Positions 8,086 through 17,699 of a stretch of DNA of 20,370 bases are shown piece after piece. How positions within the stretch are numbered: the stretch's first letter is position 1; each line of letters begins with the position of its first letter. Where the stretch lies: the NCBI GenBank assembly GCA_007124345.1, contig SLFH01000272.1:1-20370 (forward strand). The letters are read 5' to 3'. A program made the translations under genes and the position numbers. The notes below the pieces were generated by a model. The model was not told the origin of the DNA. It did no database searches and worked only from the letters and a program-made list of their open reading frames with translations. Source of the DNA: Phycisphaerales bacterium. Lineage in GTDB: Bacteria; Planctomycetota; Phycisphaerae; Phycisphaerales; UBA1924.

Positions 8086-8658
8086 GTGGGTGTGCTCGCC
8101 GACCATCAGATCCAGAAGCTCGTCAGAATCGAGCCCTTCGAACCCGCCCAAAAGCGACCGGGCAAGATCTCCTACGGCGTCTCCAGCTACGGCTACGACG
8201 TCCGCGTCGGCACACGCTTCCGCATCTTCACCCCCACGCCGCGGACCGGCGGCATCACCGTCGTCGACCCCAAGAAGTTCACCCCCGACCTCATGGTCGA
8301 CATCGACACCGCCGAGCAGGGCTCCGACCATGTCGTCATCCCCCCCAATTCCTTCGCCCTCTGCGAGACCGTCGAGTACATCGAGGTCCCCCGCGATGTG
8401 CTGGTGATCTGCGTCGGCAAGAGCACCTACGCCCGCTGCGGCATCATCGTGAATGTCACGCCGCTGGAGCCCGAGTGGCGGGGCAAGGTCACGCTGGAGA
8501 TCAGCAACACCACGCCCCTGCCCGCGCGCGTCTACGCCAACGAGGGGATCGCCCAGTTCGTCTTCCTGAAGGCCGACGAGGTCTGCCAGACGAGCTACGC
8601 GGACAAGAAGGGCAAGTACCAGGACCAGTCGGGGCTCGAACTCCCGAAGGTGGATTAA
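8086..8658 (+). CDS. dcd: dCTP deaminase
   Basis: Deaminates dCTP to dUTP, feeding dTMP synthesis; cytoplasmic, trimeric, of the dCTP deaminase/dUTPase superfamily. From the chosen GTG start it is 190 residues, the normal size. Seen: VSYGYDVRVG-type segment (SSYGYDVRVG, 33-42), GKSTYARCG (111-119) with Ser113 and Arg117 in the active-site motif, VTPLEPEWRGKVTLEISN (124-141) with catalytic Glu138, and the C-terminal lid segment SYADKKGKYQDQSG. Residues such as IEPFEPAQKRPGKISYGV match the long planctomycete/proteobacterial form rather than the E. coli type. I cannot tell from sequence alone whether it also has dUTPase activity. It is followed by a likely terminator and then the 89-residue gene, with nrdJ further downstream, so deoxynucleotide genes cluster here. 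Confidence 0.93.
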   Translation: MGVLADHQIQKLVRIEPFEPAQKRPGKISYGVSSYGYDVRVGTRFRIFTPTPRTGGITVVDPKKFTPDLMVDIDTAEQGSDHVVIPPNSFALCETVEYIEVPRDVLVICVGKSTYARCGIIVNVTPLEPEWRGKVTLEISNTTPLPARVYANEGIAQFVFLKADEVCQTSYADKKGKYQDQSGLELPKVD

Positions 8659-8673
8659 AGGCTTGAAGCGACC

Positions 8674-8705
8674 CCGCGCCGTCCACGGCGCGGAGCGTCG
8701 TTTTT
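8674..8705 (+). terminator. Rho-independent terminator after dcd
   Basis: CCGCGCCGT (8674-8682) pairs perfectly with ACGGCGCGG (8685-8693); in practice this is an 8-bp stem with a 4-base loop. A T5 run at 8701-8705 follows seven bases later. The gap between stem and T run is longer than ideal, so termination may be partial, with read-through into the next small gene. Confidence 0.55.
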
Positions 8706-8734
8706 CTGTGGTTTCCGAGCAAGAAAGGCGAATC

Positions 8735-9004
8735 ATGGCCGAGTTTAAAGAGAAGACATTCGCGAACGAGACCGTCAATGTCGACGGCAACAACTACGAG
8801 AACTGCAAGTTCAGGGGCTGCACGATGATCTACAGCGGCGGGAGCGACACCCATGTCAACGGGTGCAGCTTCGACGACTGCAAGTGGCAGTTCGACGGCG
8901 CCGCCGCCAACACCATGGGCTTCCTCCGCGCCTTCTACCACGGCATGGGCGAGGGCGGCAAGCAGATGGTCGAGGCGACCTTCACAAGCATTCGCCAGGC
9001 GTAA
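8735..9004 (+). CDS. Small conserved protein of unknown function (89 aa)
   Basis: The chosen start, MAEFKEKTF, is preceded by GAAAGG at 8723-8728. The protein has a short repeat-like pattern, NYENCKFRGC ... VNGCSFDDCKWQFDG, with N/D-x-C-x-F steps that recall single turns of pentapeptide or beta-helix repeats. A helical end follows (AAANTMGFLRAFYHGMGEGG, then VEATFTSIR). I recall similar short hypothetical proteins in varied bacteria with an N-T-x-x-F-L-x-A-x-Y-H-G segment, but no function is known to me. There is no signal peptide or membrane segment, so it is probably cytoplasmic. Its five cysteines in 89 residues are notable but form no clear CxxC zinc motif. It lies between dcd and nrdJ, and any functional link is unproven. 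Confidence 0.8.
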   Translation: MAEFKEKTFANETVNVDGNNYENCKFRGCTMIYSGGSDTHVNGCSFDDCKWQFDGAAANTMGFLRAFYHGMGEGGKQMVEATFTSIRQA

Positions 9005-9403
9005 CCGCGATGCGTCGGGGCGCGGGATGACTCCGCGCCTTCCAGACAGCCCGGCAAGGAACTCCGCAGGTCGGACGCGGGAGAGCCGGTGACGACGCAC
9101 GGACGCCGCGGGTCGGAGACCCGTGAACGGTGGAGTGATGGCACAGCGCTCTGAGCTGTGCGGGTCAGAAGGTGGCACGGCTCGCCGAGCCGTGTCCGGT
9201 CTACCCAGGCTCGTGGCGCAGGCGTCCCGCCTGTGGTTGCAAGCCCTACAGGTCAGCTGAGGTTCGTTCGCACGGGCGGGACGCCCGTGCCACGGTCAGT
9301 GGCGGGAGTGGCAGGAAGCGCGGCTCGGGGAGCCGAGCTCGGACAGGCGGATCATCGGCGCGTTCAAGAAGAACCCGCCGTTTTCAAGGACTTGGAGCCG
9401 ATC
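9005..9403. other. 399-base gap upstream of nrdJ
   Basis: No gene is supported. The nrdJ frame is open back to 9158, but the translated extension consists of GRDARAT/AGVPPVV-type peptides that come from the palindromes at 9141-9338. Bases 9005-9140 are GC-rich, with one clear hairpin, CGGGTC/GACCCG (about 9109-9123). I looked for the conserved B12-box and core of a cobalamin riboswitch, which often controls nrdJ, and did not find them. No convincing -35/-10 pair is visible. Confidence 0.55.
9141..9338. repeat. Cluster of five REP-like palindromes
   Basis: Five GC-rich palindromes lie within 200 bases. They are GCACAG..CTGTGC (9141-9161, with a bulge), CACGGCTCG-c-CGAGCCGTG (9176-9194), CAGGCG-tcc-CGCCTG (9219-9233), GCACGGGCG-gga-CGCCCGTGC (9270-9290) and GCTCGG-ggag-CCGAGC (9323-9338). 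The third and fourth share the tcc/gga loop in opposite orientation. The GCACGGGCGGGACGCCCGTG type is a dispersed intergenic element I associate with Planctomycetota and Verrucomicrobiota; it generates the spurious peptide GRDARAT when translated. It may act on mRNA stability, termination or as a REP/BIME-like mobile palindrome. Confidence 0.75.
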
Positions 9404-12910
<3,507 letters not shown>

Positions 12911-12968
12911 CCACCACGGGTCGGGCGGGGTTCGGCCTCGTGCTGCCGCCCAGACCCACGCCTTTCGG

Positions 12969-13004
12969 CCCTCGCGGATTCCGATCCGCGAGGGCTTTGT
13001 TTGT
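12969..13004 (+). terminator. Strong rho-independent terminator after nrdJ
   Basis: CCCTCGCGGAT (12969-12979) and ATCCGCGAGGG (12984-12994) form a perfect 11-bp stem with a TCCG tetraloop, followed directly by the T-rich run CTTTGTTTGT. It closes the nrdJ transcript 58 bases after the stop codon. Confidence 0.9.
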
Positions 13005-13324
13005 ATCCGTACAAAGCATGAATTCAAAGGCGATCAAGCGTGTCGGCAAGGTTGGGCGTTCAGAAAACCGATGAGGGCGGTTGTCGGTAGGGTCTCACGC
13101 CCGATAATAATAGGACTGGAGGGTTCTCCGTCACAACAAAGATCAGACCGAGAGGGGTGGAAGCAAAAATAGTGTCGAAGGGGGTGAGACGACGGTCATT
13201 TTGCTGTACACTACTGGTGAGAGATCGTGCGGATGGTCGGCCGGGGAGCGGTGATGTGGCTCTTCCGATCGAGACCGCAGGAGTGAGAGAGACCCTTACG
13301 AGAGATTCCAGGAGGAACCCAAAA
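13005..13324 (+). promoter_or_regulatory. Upstream region of PEP-CTERM-like gene 1, with conserved promoter box
   Basis: This 320-base stretch has no gene. It is locally A-rich (AAGCAAAAATAG near 13161-13172). A box at 13203-13225 has TACACT as -10 (13207-13212); the best -35 is GTGAGA (13184-13189) at 17-base spacing. The box matches 20 of 23 positions of the one at 14172-14194 upstream of the paralogous gene. Predicted leader is about 105 bases, ending in AGGAGGA (13310-13316), eight bases before the start codon. Confidence 0.6.
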
Positions 13325-13954
13325 ATGGCTTCAAAGACTCTGATTGCTGCGTTCGCTGGCCTCGCTGTGACCGCTGGTCACGCCTCGGCCGCAAGCCTGC
13401 TGCAGCTCGATGTGAACACCCTGACCGCCCAGGCCCGTGACGCGGCGAACAACAACAGCCCGTTCGGCGGCACCAGCCACACCGGCAGCGTCGCGTTCAG
13501 CGCCAACGCCAACAGCTCGCTGGTTGATATCTTCATCGACGGTGCGGCTCAGAACATCGCCGCCGGCCAGCTCTCCTCCTTCACCGGTGTGATCGATATG
13601 GTCAACGGCGCGGTGACCGGCGGCAGCCTGTCGATCGTGGCCTCGGGTGACACCTTCAACGCCGACATCGTCCCCGGCGTCGGCCAGGTGAACCAGGCTG
13701 TCGGCTTCGGCGGGTTCTTCATCGACGGCCTGCTCGCCAACGCGAACTTCAGCGGCGCCAGCTACGCCGGCGCCGATGTCACCCCCTTCTTTAACGCCCA
13801 GCCGCTGACCGGCTCGTTCGTGAGCTTCCAGTTCAACCCGAACTCGAACGGCCGCTCGAACATGACCGACATCGATGTCTGGGTGGTCCCGGCCCCCGCC
13901 TCGATGGCGCTGCTCGGCCTCGGCGGCCTGGTCGCCACCCGTCGCCGCCGCTGA
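13325..13954 (+). CDS. Secreted PEP-CTERM-like protein (paralogue 1)
   Basis: A 209-residue exported protein. Signal peptide MASKTLIAAFAGLAVTAGHASA is followed by ASLLQLDVNTLTAQARD, with the AxA cleavage site near residue 22. The middle is rich in Asn, Gly, Ser and Phe, with no recognised domain and no cysteine, consistent with a beta-rich extracellular protein. The C-terminus VVPAPASMALLGLGGL plus VATRRRR is a tripartite sorting tail: PxP motif, hydrophobic helix, Arg cluster. In canonical PEP-CTERM the motif is PEP; here it is PAP, a form I associate with Phycisphaerae. Exosortase-dependent processing at the membrane is the expected fate. Roughly three quarters of residues are identical to the gene at 14297, with the last 22 residues identical. 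The start is set by AGGAGGA eight bases upstream. Its own terminator follows. Confidence 0.88.
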   Translation: MASKTLIAAFAGLAVTAGHASAASLLQLDVNTLTAQARDAANNNSPFGGTSHTGSVAFSANANSSLVDIFIDGAAQNIAAGQLSSFTGVIDMVNGAVTGGSLSIVASGDTFNADIVPGVGQVNQAVGFGGFFIDGLLANANFSGASYAGADVTPFFNAQPLTGSFVSFQFNPNSNGRSNMTDIDVWVVPAPASMALLGLGGLVATRRRR

Positions 13955-14003
13955 TCCCAGCGGAAGGTTGATGGCAGCCTCCAAATCTCGATTGACTCTC
14001 AAG

Positions 14004-14032
14004 AGCCCCGGCGTTTTACGCCGGGGCTTCTT
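14004..14032 (+). terminator. Rho-independent terminator after paralogue 1
   Basis: AGCCCCGGCGT (14004-14014) and ACGCCGGGGCT (14018-14028) form a perfect 11-bp stem with a TTT loop, followed by TCTT. It lies 49 bases after the stop, which makes the two PEP-CTERM-like genes separate transcription units. Confidence 0.88.
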
Positions 14033-14171
14033 ACTCGCGCGGAGCGTCATGGGCCATGCGTCTTCGAAGGTCCAATAATATCGGGAGAAGAATCTATCTG
14101 GGGCAACAACAGCCTCTTCCAGAAGGTTTCTCTCAAAATCCGTTCATTCTCGCTGTGACCACGCAGAATCT

Positions 14172-14194
14172 GATGTACACTACAGGCGAGAGAT
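14172..14194 (+). promoter_or_regulatory. Conserved promoter box upstream of paralogue 2
   Basis: TACACT (14176-14181) is the likely -10 box. The surrounding 23 bases match 20 of 23 positions of 13203-13225, including GAGAGAT about 7-13 bases past the -10. The -35 is weak; a GTGACC at 14155-14160 has only a 15-base spacer. Conservation ends soon after the box, which suggests a selected promoter and start-site element rather than a recent duplication of the whole upstream region. Confidence 0.6.
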
Positions 14195-14296
14195 ACCCAA
14201 GCGGGTACTGTGCGGGATCGACCAGTTGTCCCCGTTCCGTGTCCGGCTCGTGGGGAGCATGAGAGACCGAAAAGAGAGACAGGGAGGAAGTTCAAG

Positions 14297-14932
14297 ATGG
14301 CGAAGAAGACTTTGAAGATTGCGGTATTGGCAGGGATGGCGGCACTCGGTGCCCAAGCCTCCGCGGCCAGCCTGCTCCAGCTCGATGTCAACACGCTGAC
14401 CGCTCAGGCTCGCGATGCAGCCGGTGCCAACAGCCCCTTCGGCGGCACGACCCACACGGGCAGCGTCGCCTTCAATGCGAACCCCAACAGCGTTCTCGGT
14501 GGCTTGTTCATCGACGGTGCGAATCAGAACATCGCCTCCGGCCAACTCTCCACCTTCACCGGTGTGATCGAGTTGGTGAACGGCCAGGTCAGCGGCGGCA
14601 ACCTGTCGATGACGCTGAACAACAGCGACACCTTCAACGCCGACATCGTCCCCGGCCAGGGCCATGTGACCGACATCACCGGCTTCGGCGGGTTCTTCAT
14701 CGACGGGTTGATCACCAGCGCTGTCTTCAACGCCAGCAGCTTCGCCGGCGCCGATATCTCGACCTTCTTCAACGCTCAGCCGCTCACCGGCTCGTTCGTG
14801 AACTTCCAGTTCAACCCGAATGTCAACGGCCGGTCCAACAGCACCGACATCGACATCTTCGTGGTTCCGGCTCCCGCCTCGATGGCGCTGCTCGGCCTCG
14901 GTGGCTTGGTCGCCACCCGCCGTCGCCGCTGA
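14297..14932 (+). CDS. Secreted PEP-CTERM-like protein (paralogue 2)
   Basis: A 211-residue paralogue of the preceding gene. Signal peptide MAKKTLKIAVLAGMAALGAQ is followed by ASA/ASLLQLDVNTLTAQARD. The signal sequence has diverged, while the mature part keeps SPFGGT-HTGSVAF, TFNADIVPG, GFGGFFIDGL, FFNAQPLTGSFV and QFNPN-NGRSN in register. The end is VVPAPASMALLGLGGL plus VATRRRR, identical to paralogue 1, so both should be handled by the same exosortase-like sorter. There is no cysteine and no known enzymatic domain; a surface or matrix structural role is plausible but unproven. Start chosen at ATG 14297, with GGGAGGAAG (14282-14290) at normal spacing. It has its own promoter box and terminator, so the two copies can be expressed independently. 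Confidence 0.88.
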   Translation: MAKKTLKIAVLAGMAALGAQASAASLLQLDVNTLTAQARDAAGANSPFGGTTHTGSVAFNANPNSVLGGLFIDGANQNIASGQLSTFTGVIELVNGQVSGGNLSMTLNNSDTFNADIVPGQGHVTDITGFGGFFIDGLITSAVFNASSFAGADISTFFNAQPLTGSFVNFQFNPNVNGRSNSTDIDIFVVPAPASMALLGLGGLVATRRRR

Positions 14933-14956
14933 GCGACAGCCTCCCGTAACGATCTC

Positions 14957-14993
14957 CAATGGCCCCTGCTTCTGGCAGGGGCCGTTGTTGTTT
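14957..14993 (+). terminator. Rho-independent terminator after paralogue 2
   Basis: GGCCCCTGC (14961-14969) and GCAGGGGCC (14975-14983) form a 9-bp stem with a TTCTG loop. The stem extends to 13 bp as CAAT/GTTG with one T-G pair, and TTGTTGTTT follows. It sits between convergent genes and may also limit read-through from the flavin reductase side. Confidence 0.88.
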
Positions 14994-15007
14994 GATCGCT
15001 CGATCGT

Positions 15008-15649
15008 CTAAGCGTCCAGCGCCGCCTTGCCCCGGGGCAGGTCGAAGCGGTCGCGCGTGCGGCAGTAGGTCAGCCCGCCCATCCTGCCGATCGCGTCGAG
15101 CTTCTCCGGGTCGGTGTGGTACCGCTCGTTGATCAGCCCGTCGTCGACGAAGACATGCACCACGCGTCCGATCACGATGTTGCCGCCAGCGGGGGCGCCC
15201 GCGTTGGTGCGGACGATCTCCATCGTCTCGCACTCAAAGGCGACGGGAGACTCGGCGACGCGGGGCGGCCTGACCTTCGCCGACGGCGCCGGGGTGAGGC
15301 CGACGAGGTCGAACTCGCTCTCGCCGTAGGGCAGGGGCTCGGAGGCCCCCGAGACCTCTCTGGCGTAGGCGTCGCGGGCGATGTTGACGACGAACTGGCC
15401 GACGCCGCCTTCGGCGGGCGGCGCGGCGTTCCGCAGCGAGTCTTTCTCTTGGCCCCGCTCGTCGTTGGCGGGGCAGAAGAGCAGGGTCATCGGGTCGGAG
15501 CCGACGCCGTTGAAGAAGGAGTAGGGGGCGAGGTTGGTCTTCCCGTCAGGCGCGACGGTCGAGACGAAGGCGATGGGGCGTGGCACGATGCATCCGATGA
15601 GCAGCTTGTAGCGGTCGGAGGCTTTCAGGTCGGCGGGTTCGATCTCCAT
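15008..15649 (-). CDS. Flavin reductase-like, FMN-binding split-barrel protein
   Basis: A 213-residue protein of the DIM6/NTAB flavin reductase family. Members bind FMN or FAD in a split beta-barrel and reduce free flavin or act as small oxidoreductases; cytoplasmic. Seen: start MEIEPADLKASDRYKLLIG, then CIVPRPIAFVSTVAPDGKTN (20-39) and LAPYSFFNGV (40-49), the typical N-terminal flavin-binding block, FVVNI in mid-protein, and VIGRVVHVFVDDGL near the end, which matches the family's barrel strand. The physiological substrate cannot be told from sequence. The frame is open upstream to 15754, but ATG 15649 fits the family start and has a -10-like TACAGT only six bases upstream. There is no Shine-Dalgarno, so translation is probably leaderless. 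Divergent from the unknown gene at 15712. Confidence 0.87.
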   Translation of the reverse strand: MEIEPADLKASDRYKLLIGCIVPRPIAFVSTVAPDGKTNLAPYSFFNGVGSDPMTLLFCPANDERGQEKDSLRNAAPPAEGGVGQFVVNIARDAYAREVSGASEPLPYGESEFDLVGLTPAPSAKVRPPRVAESPVAFECETMEIVRTNAGAPAGGNIVIGRVVHVFVDDGLINERYHTDPEKLDAIGRMGGLTYCRTRDRFDLPRGKAALDA

Positions 15650-15655
15650 GGGCGG

Positions 15656-15661
15656 ACTGTA
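15656..15661 (-). promoter_or_regulatory. -10 box TACAGT six bases from the flavin reductase ATG
   Basis: On the minus strand TACAGT (15661-15656) is separated from ATG 15649 by six bases, where transcription would start at or next to the A of the start codon. No clear -35 is visible. It mirrors the box at 15699-15704 on the other strand; both sit in an ACTGTAC/GTACAGT inverted pair. Confidence 0.5.
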
Positions 15662-15698
15662 CGGGCCGGGCGGGTGCGTCGGGGTGAGGCCGGCGGGG

Positions 15699-15704
15699 TA
15701 CAGT
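15699..15704 (+). promoter_or_regulatory. -10 box TACAGT seven bases from the ATG of the unknown gene
   Basis: TACAGT is followed by GCGCCCG and then ATG 15712, the geometry of a leaderless transcript. No Shine-Dalgarno precedes the ATG. GTG 15703 in the same frame lies inside the -10 box and is therefore an unlikely start. Confidence 0.5.
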
Positions 15705-15711
15705 GCGCCCG

Positions 15712-16527
15712 ATGACCAACCACAAACCCGATGCCGACTCCGCGCAGACCCCAATGACCTGGGCGGCTCTGCTGGCGCACTGGACGGGGGTGGCGCAGGC
15801 CGCCAAGGCCCTGCCCGACGAGGGCGACAGCGGGCGGCTCAAGCGTTCGCTGCCCGAGATCATCGGGCTGCAGGCGGTCGCGTTCGCCATGGCTGATCTG
15901 GACCGGGTCCTCAGCCACGAGCGGGCGACAGCGATCGACAAGGCGTCGGTGCTGGTGCGTCGGCACGCCTCGGCGATCAACGACATCTGGCGGGGCGAGC
16001 CCCTGCCCCCCGCGGTCGAGGAAGTGATCGAGGACGCGAGGCTCGCCCTGCGGCTTTCCGAGCTCGCGGGGCTGGAGTGGGTGGTTGCCGACGAGGTCCT
16101 GATCGCAGAGCATCCCGCGGGATTGGTGGCGGGCCTGCTCGCGGCGGGGTTCAGAGGCGACCTGTACCTGCCGACACCTGGGATCGAGCTGTTTGAGGGT
16201 TGCCCGGCGGGCTTTGTGAGGCTGCTCGGCGGCGCTCTCCCGGACGAGGATTTCGCCGAGGCGGTGTCTGAGTTCCTGGGCGAGGGGGTGTCGGGCCCTG
16301 AGCGTCGGGCGGGGCTTCGCCAGGCGTACCGCCAGTTCGACTTTTCCAAGGGGGGGCCGGTGCGCGATGTGGTGGCGATGAGCGAGGACTCGCTGCTTTC
16401 GGGCCAGCCGCTGCTCGTGCCCGCGGTGTTGGGTGGCGAGGTGCAGCGTGTGACCCTGCCTCCCCGCGGCCCGGGCCTGGCGGTGCCGCTTCCTGTCGAG
16501 TTCGAGGAGCCGGACGCCGGGGCGTAG
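15712..16527 (+). CDS. Protein of unknown function (271 aa)
   Basis: I do not recognise this family. It is a 271-residue, mostly helical, acidic protein without signal peptide or clear membrane segment, so probably cytoplasmic. The N-terminal half (about 15-125) is amphipathic helix: WAALLAHWTGVAQAAKALP, LPEIIGLQAVAFAMADLDRV, PPAVEEVIEDARLALRLSEL. The middle (about 126-165) has alternating strands and helices: LEWVVADEVL, GLVAGLLAAGFRGDLYLPTP. The C-terminus is Pro-rich and acidic. High ALIGN-type similarity within planctomycetes is my expectation, not something I can test. The coding character is good: a continuous frame, a GC-rich third position and AT-rich Asp/Asn codons before Val as in neighbours. 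Start chosen at ATG 15712 from the -10 box position. It diverges from the flavin reductase gene; mdh follows after 172 bases. Confidence 0.72.
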   Translation: MTNHKPDADSAQTPMTWAALLAHWTGVAQAAKALPDEGDSGRLKRSLPEIIGLQAVAFAMADLDRVLSHERATAIDKASVLVRRHASAINDIWRGEPLPPAVEEVIEDARLALRLSELAGLEWVVADEVLIAEHPAGLVAGLLAAGFRGDLYLPTPGIELFEGCPAGFVRLLGGALPDEDFAEAVSEFLGEGVSGPERRAGLRQAYRQFDFSKGGPVRDVVAMSEDSLLSGQPLLVPAVLGGEVQRVTLPPRGPGLAVPLPVEFEEPDAGA

Positions 16528-16610
16528 AGTCGGCGGGGGGCGGTTTCACCCCTGTTCTGCGCCGTTGTGGGCGGGGCGATGCGGGATGCGGCGCTATTGT
16601 TCAGACCGCT

Positions 16611-16646
16611 CGGGCGAGAACGCCCGGCGGGGCGGTCGCCCCCCGC
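16611..16646 (+). other. Two adjacent hairpins in the mdh leader
   Basis: CGGGCG-agaa-CGCCCG (16611-16626) is a perfect 6-bp stem with a tetraloop. It is followed at once by GCGGGGCG/CGCCCC(CC)GC (16627-16646), a GC-rich stem with a small bulge. They lie 54-89 bases before the mdh start codon. There is no T run after them, so attenuation or RNA stability is more likely than plain termination. A TATTGT at 16595-16600 could be a -10 box for mdh, without a good -35. Confidence 0.4.
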
Positions 16647-16699
16647 GGCAAGCCTTACGACTGACGCACCATCCACGCAGCAGAAGGAGCGAGAGCAGC

Positions 16700-17650
16700 A
16701 TGCGACGCGCCAAGATCAGCATCATCGGAGCCGGGAATGTCGGGGCGACCTGCGCCCACTGGGCCGCGGCCAAGGAACTGGGCGACATCGTCGTCTTGGA
16801 CATCCCCGACAGGGTCGGCGTGGCGCAGGGCAAGATGCTCGACCTGGCCTGCTGCGGCCCTATCGAGCGGTTCGACTCGGCGATCACCGGCACCAGCGAC
16901 TACAAGGACATCGCCGGCTCGGACGTGGTAGTGGTGACGGCGGGCCTGCCCCGCAAGCCCGGGATGAGCCGCGATGACCTGATCGAGACCAACGTCAAGA
17001 TCGTCAAGAGCGTCTCAGAGAACATCAAGGAGTTCGCGCCCGAGTCGATCGTGATCGTGGTCTCCAACCCGCTTGACGCGATGGTGTACACGGCGTGGAA
17101 GGCGACGGGCTTCCCGACCCACCGGATCATCGGCCAGGCCGGCGCGCTCGATGTCGCCCGCTTCCGCACCTTCCTGGCGTCGGAGATCGGCTGCTCGGTC
17201 GAGGATGTGCAGGCCCTGCTCCTGGGCGGGCACGGCGACGACATGGTCCCCCTGCCCCGCCTGACCAGCGTGCACGGCATCCCTGTCTCCGACCTCCTGA
17301 GCAAGGAGAAGATCGACTCGTGCGTCGAGCGGGCCAAGATGGGCGGGGGCGAGGTCGTCAAGCTCATGGGCACCAGCGCCTACTACGCCCCGGCGTCGGG
17401 CACCATCCAGATGGTCGAGGCGATCGTCAAGGACAAGAAGCGGATCATCCCGTCGGCCGCCTACTGCGACGGGCAGTTCGGCATCAAGGACCTGTTCGTC
17501 GGCGTGCCGGCGTTGCTCGGCAGCAAGGGCGTCGAGAAGATCGTCGAGTTTAAGCTCGACGGCCCCGAGCAGAAGCTGCTCGACGAGTCGGCCTCGCATG
17601 TGAAGGAGCTGGTCGACAAGGTCTGTGAGTTGTTCCCGGAGCTGGCCTGA
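16700..17650 (+). CDS. mdh: NAD-dependent malate dehydrogenase (LDH-like type)
   Basis: Interconverts malate and oxaloacetate with NAD in the TCA cycle; cytoplasmic. The 316 residues fit the lactate-dehydrogenase-like malate dehydrogenases. Seen: Rossmann motif GAGNVGATCA (10-19), Asp34 at the end of the second strand for NAD preference, AGLPRKPGMSRDDL (81-94) with Arg85 at the specificity position (Gln in lactate dehydrogenases) and Arg91, NPLDAMVYTAW (123-133), GQAGALDVARFR (145-156) with Asp151 and Arg154, and catalytic His178 in GGHGDDMVPL. AAGGAG (16684-16689) lies ten bases before the ATG, although the frame is open further upstream to 16565. The dnaJ-like gene follows after 49 bases on the same strand with no terminator between, so co-transcription is likely. 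Two of the four ACGT tetramers in the window fall here. Confidence 0.95.
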   Translation: MRRAKISIIGAGNVGATCAHWAAAKELGDIVVLDIPDRVGVAQGKMLDLACCGPIERFDSAITGTSDYKDIAGSDVVVVTAGLPRKPGMSRDDLIETNVKIVKSVSENIKEFAPESIVIVVSNPLDAMVYTAWKATGFPTHRIIGQAGALDVARFRTFLASEIGCSVEDVQALLLGGHGDDMVPLPRLTSVHGIPVSDLLSKEKIDSCVERAKMGGGEVVKLMGTSAYYAPASGTIQMVEAIVKDKKRIIPSAAYCDGQFGIKDLFVGVPALLGSKGVEKIVEFKLDGPEQKLLDESASHVKELVDKVCELFPELA

Positions 17651-17699
17651 TCGGCCTTGGCTGAGACCCGGCCCCGGGCGGGACGGAGCACGGAGTTGT

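Noticed and set aside
9141..9338. CRISPR-like array.
   Set aside because: The palindromes differ from one another and spacing is irregular; there are no identical direct repeats and no cas genes.
9005..9403. Cobalamin riboswitch upstream of nrdJ.
   Set aside because: The family expectation is strong, but the conserved B12-box and core segments are not found; the stretch is instead filled by palindromes.
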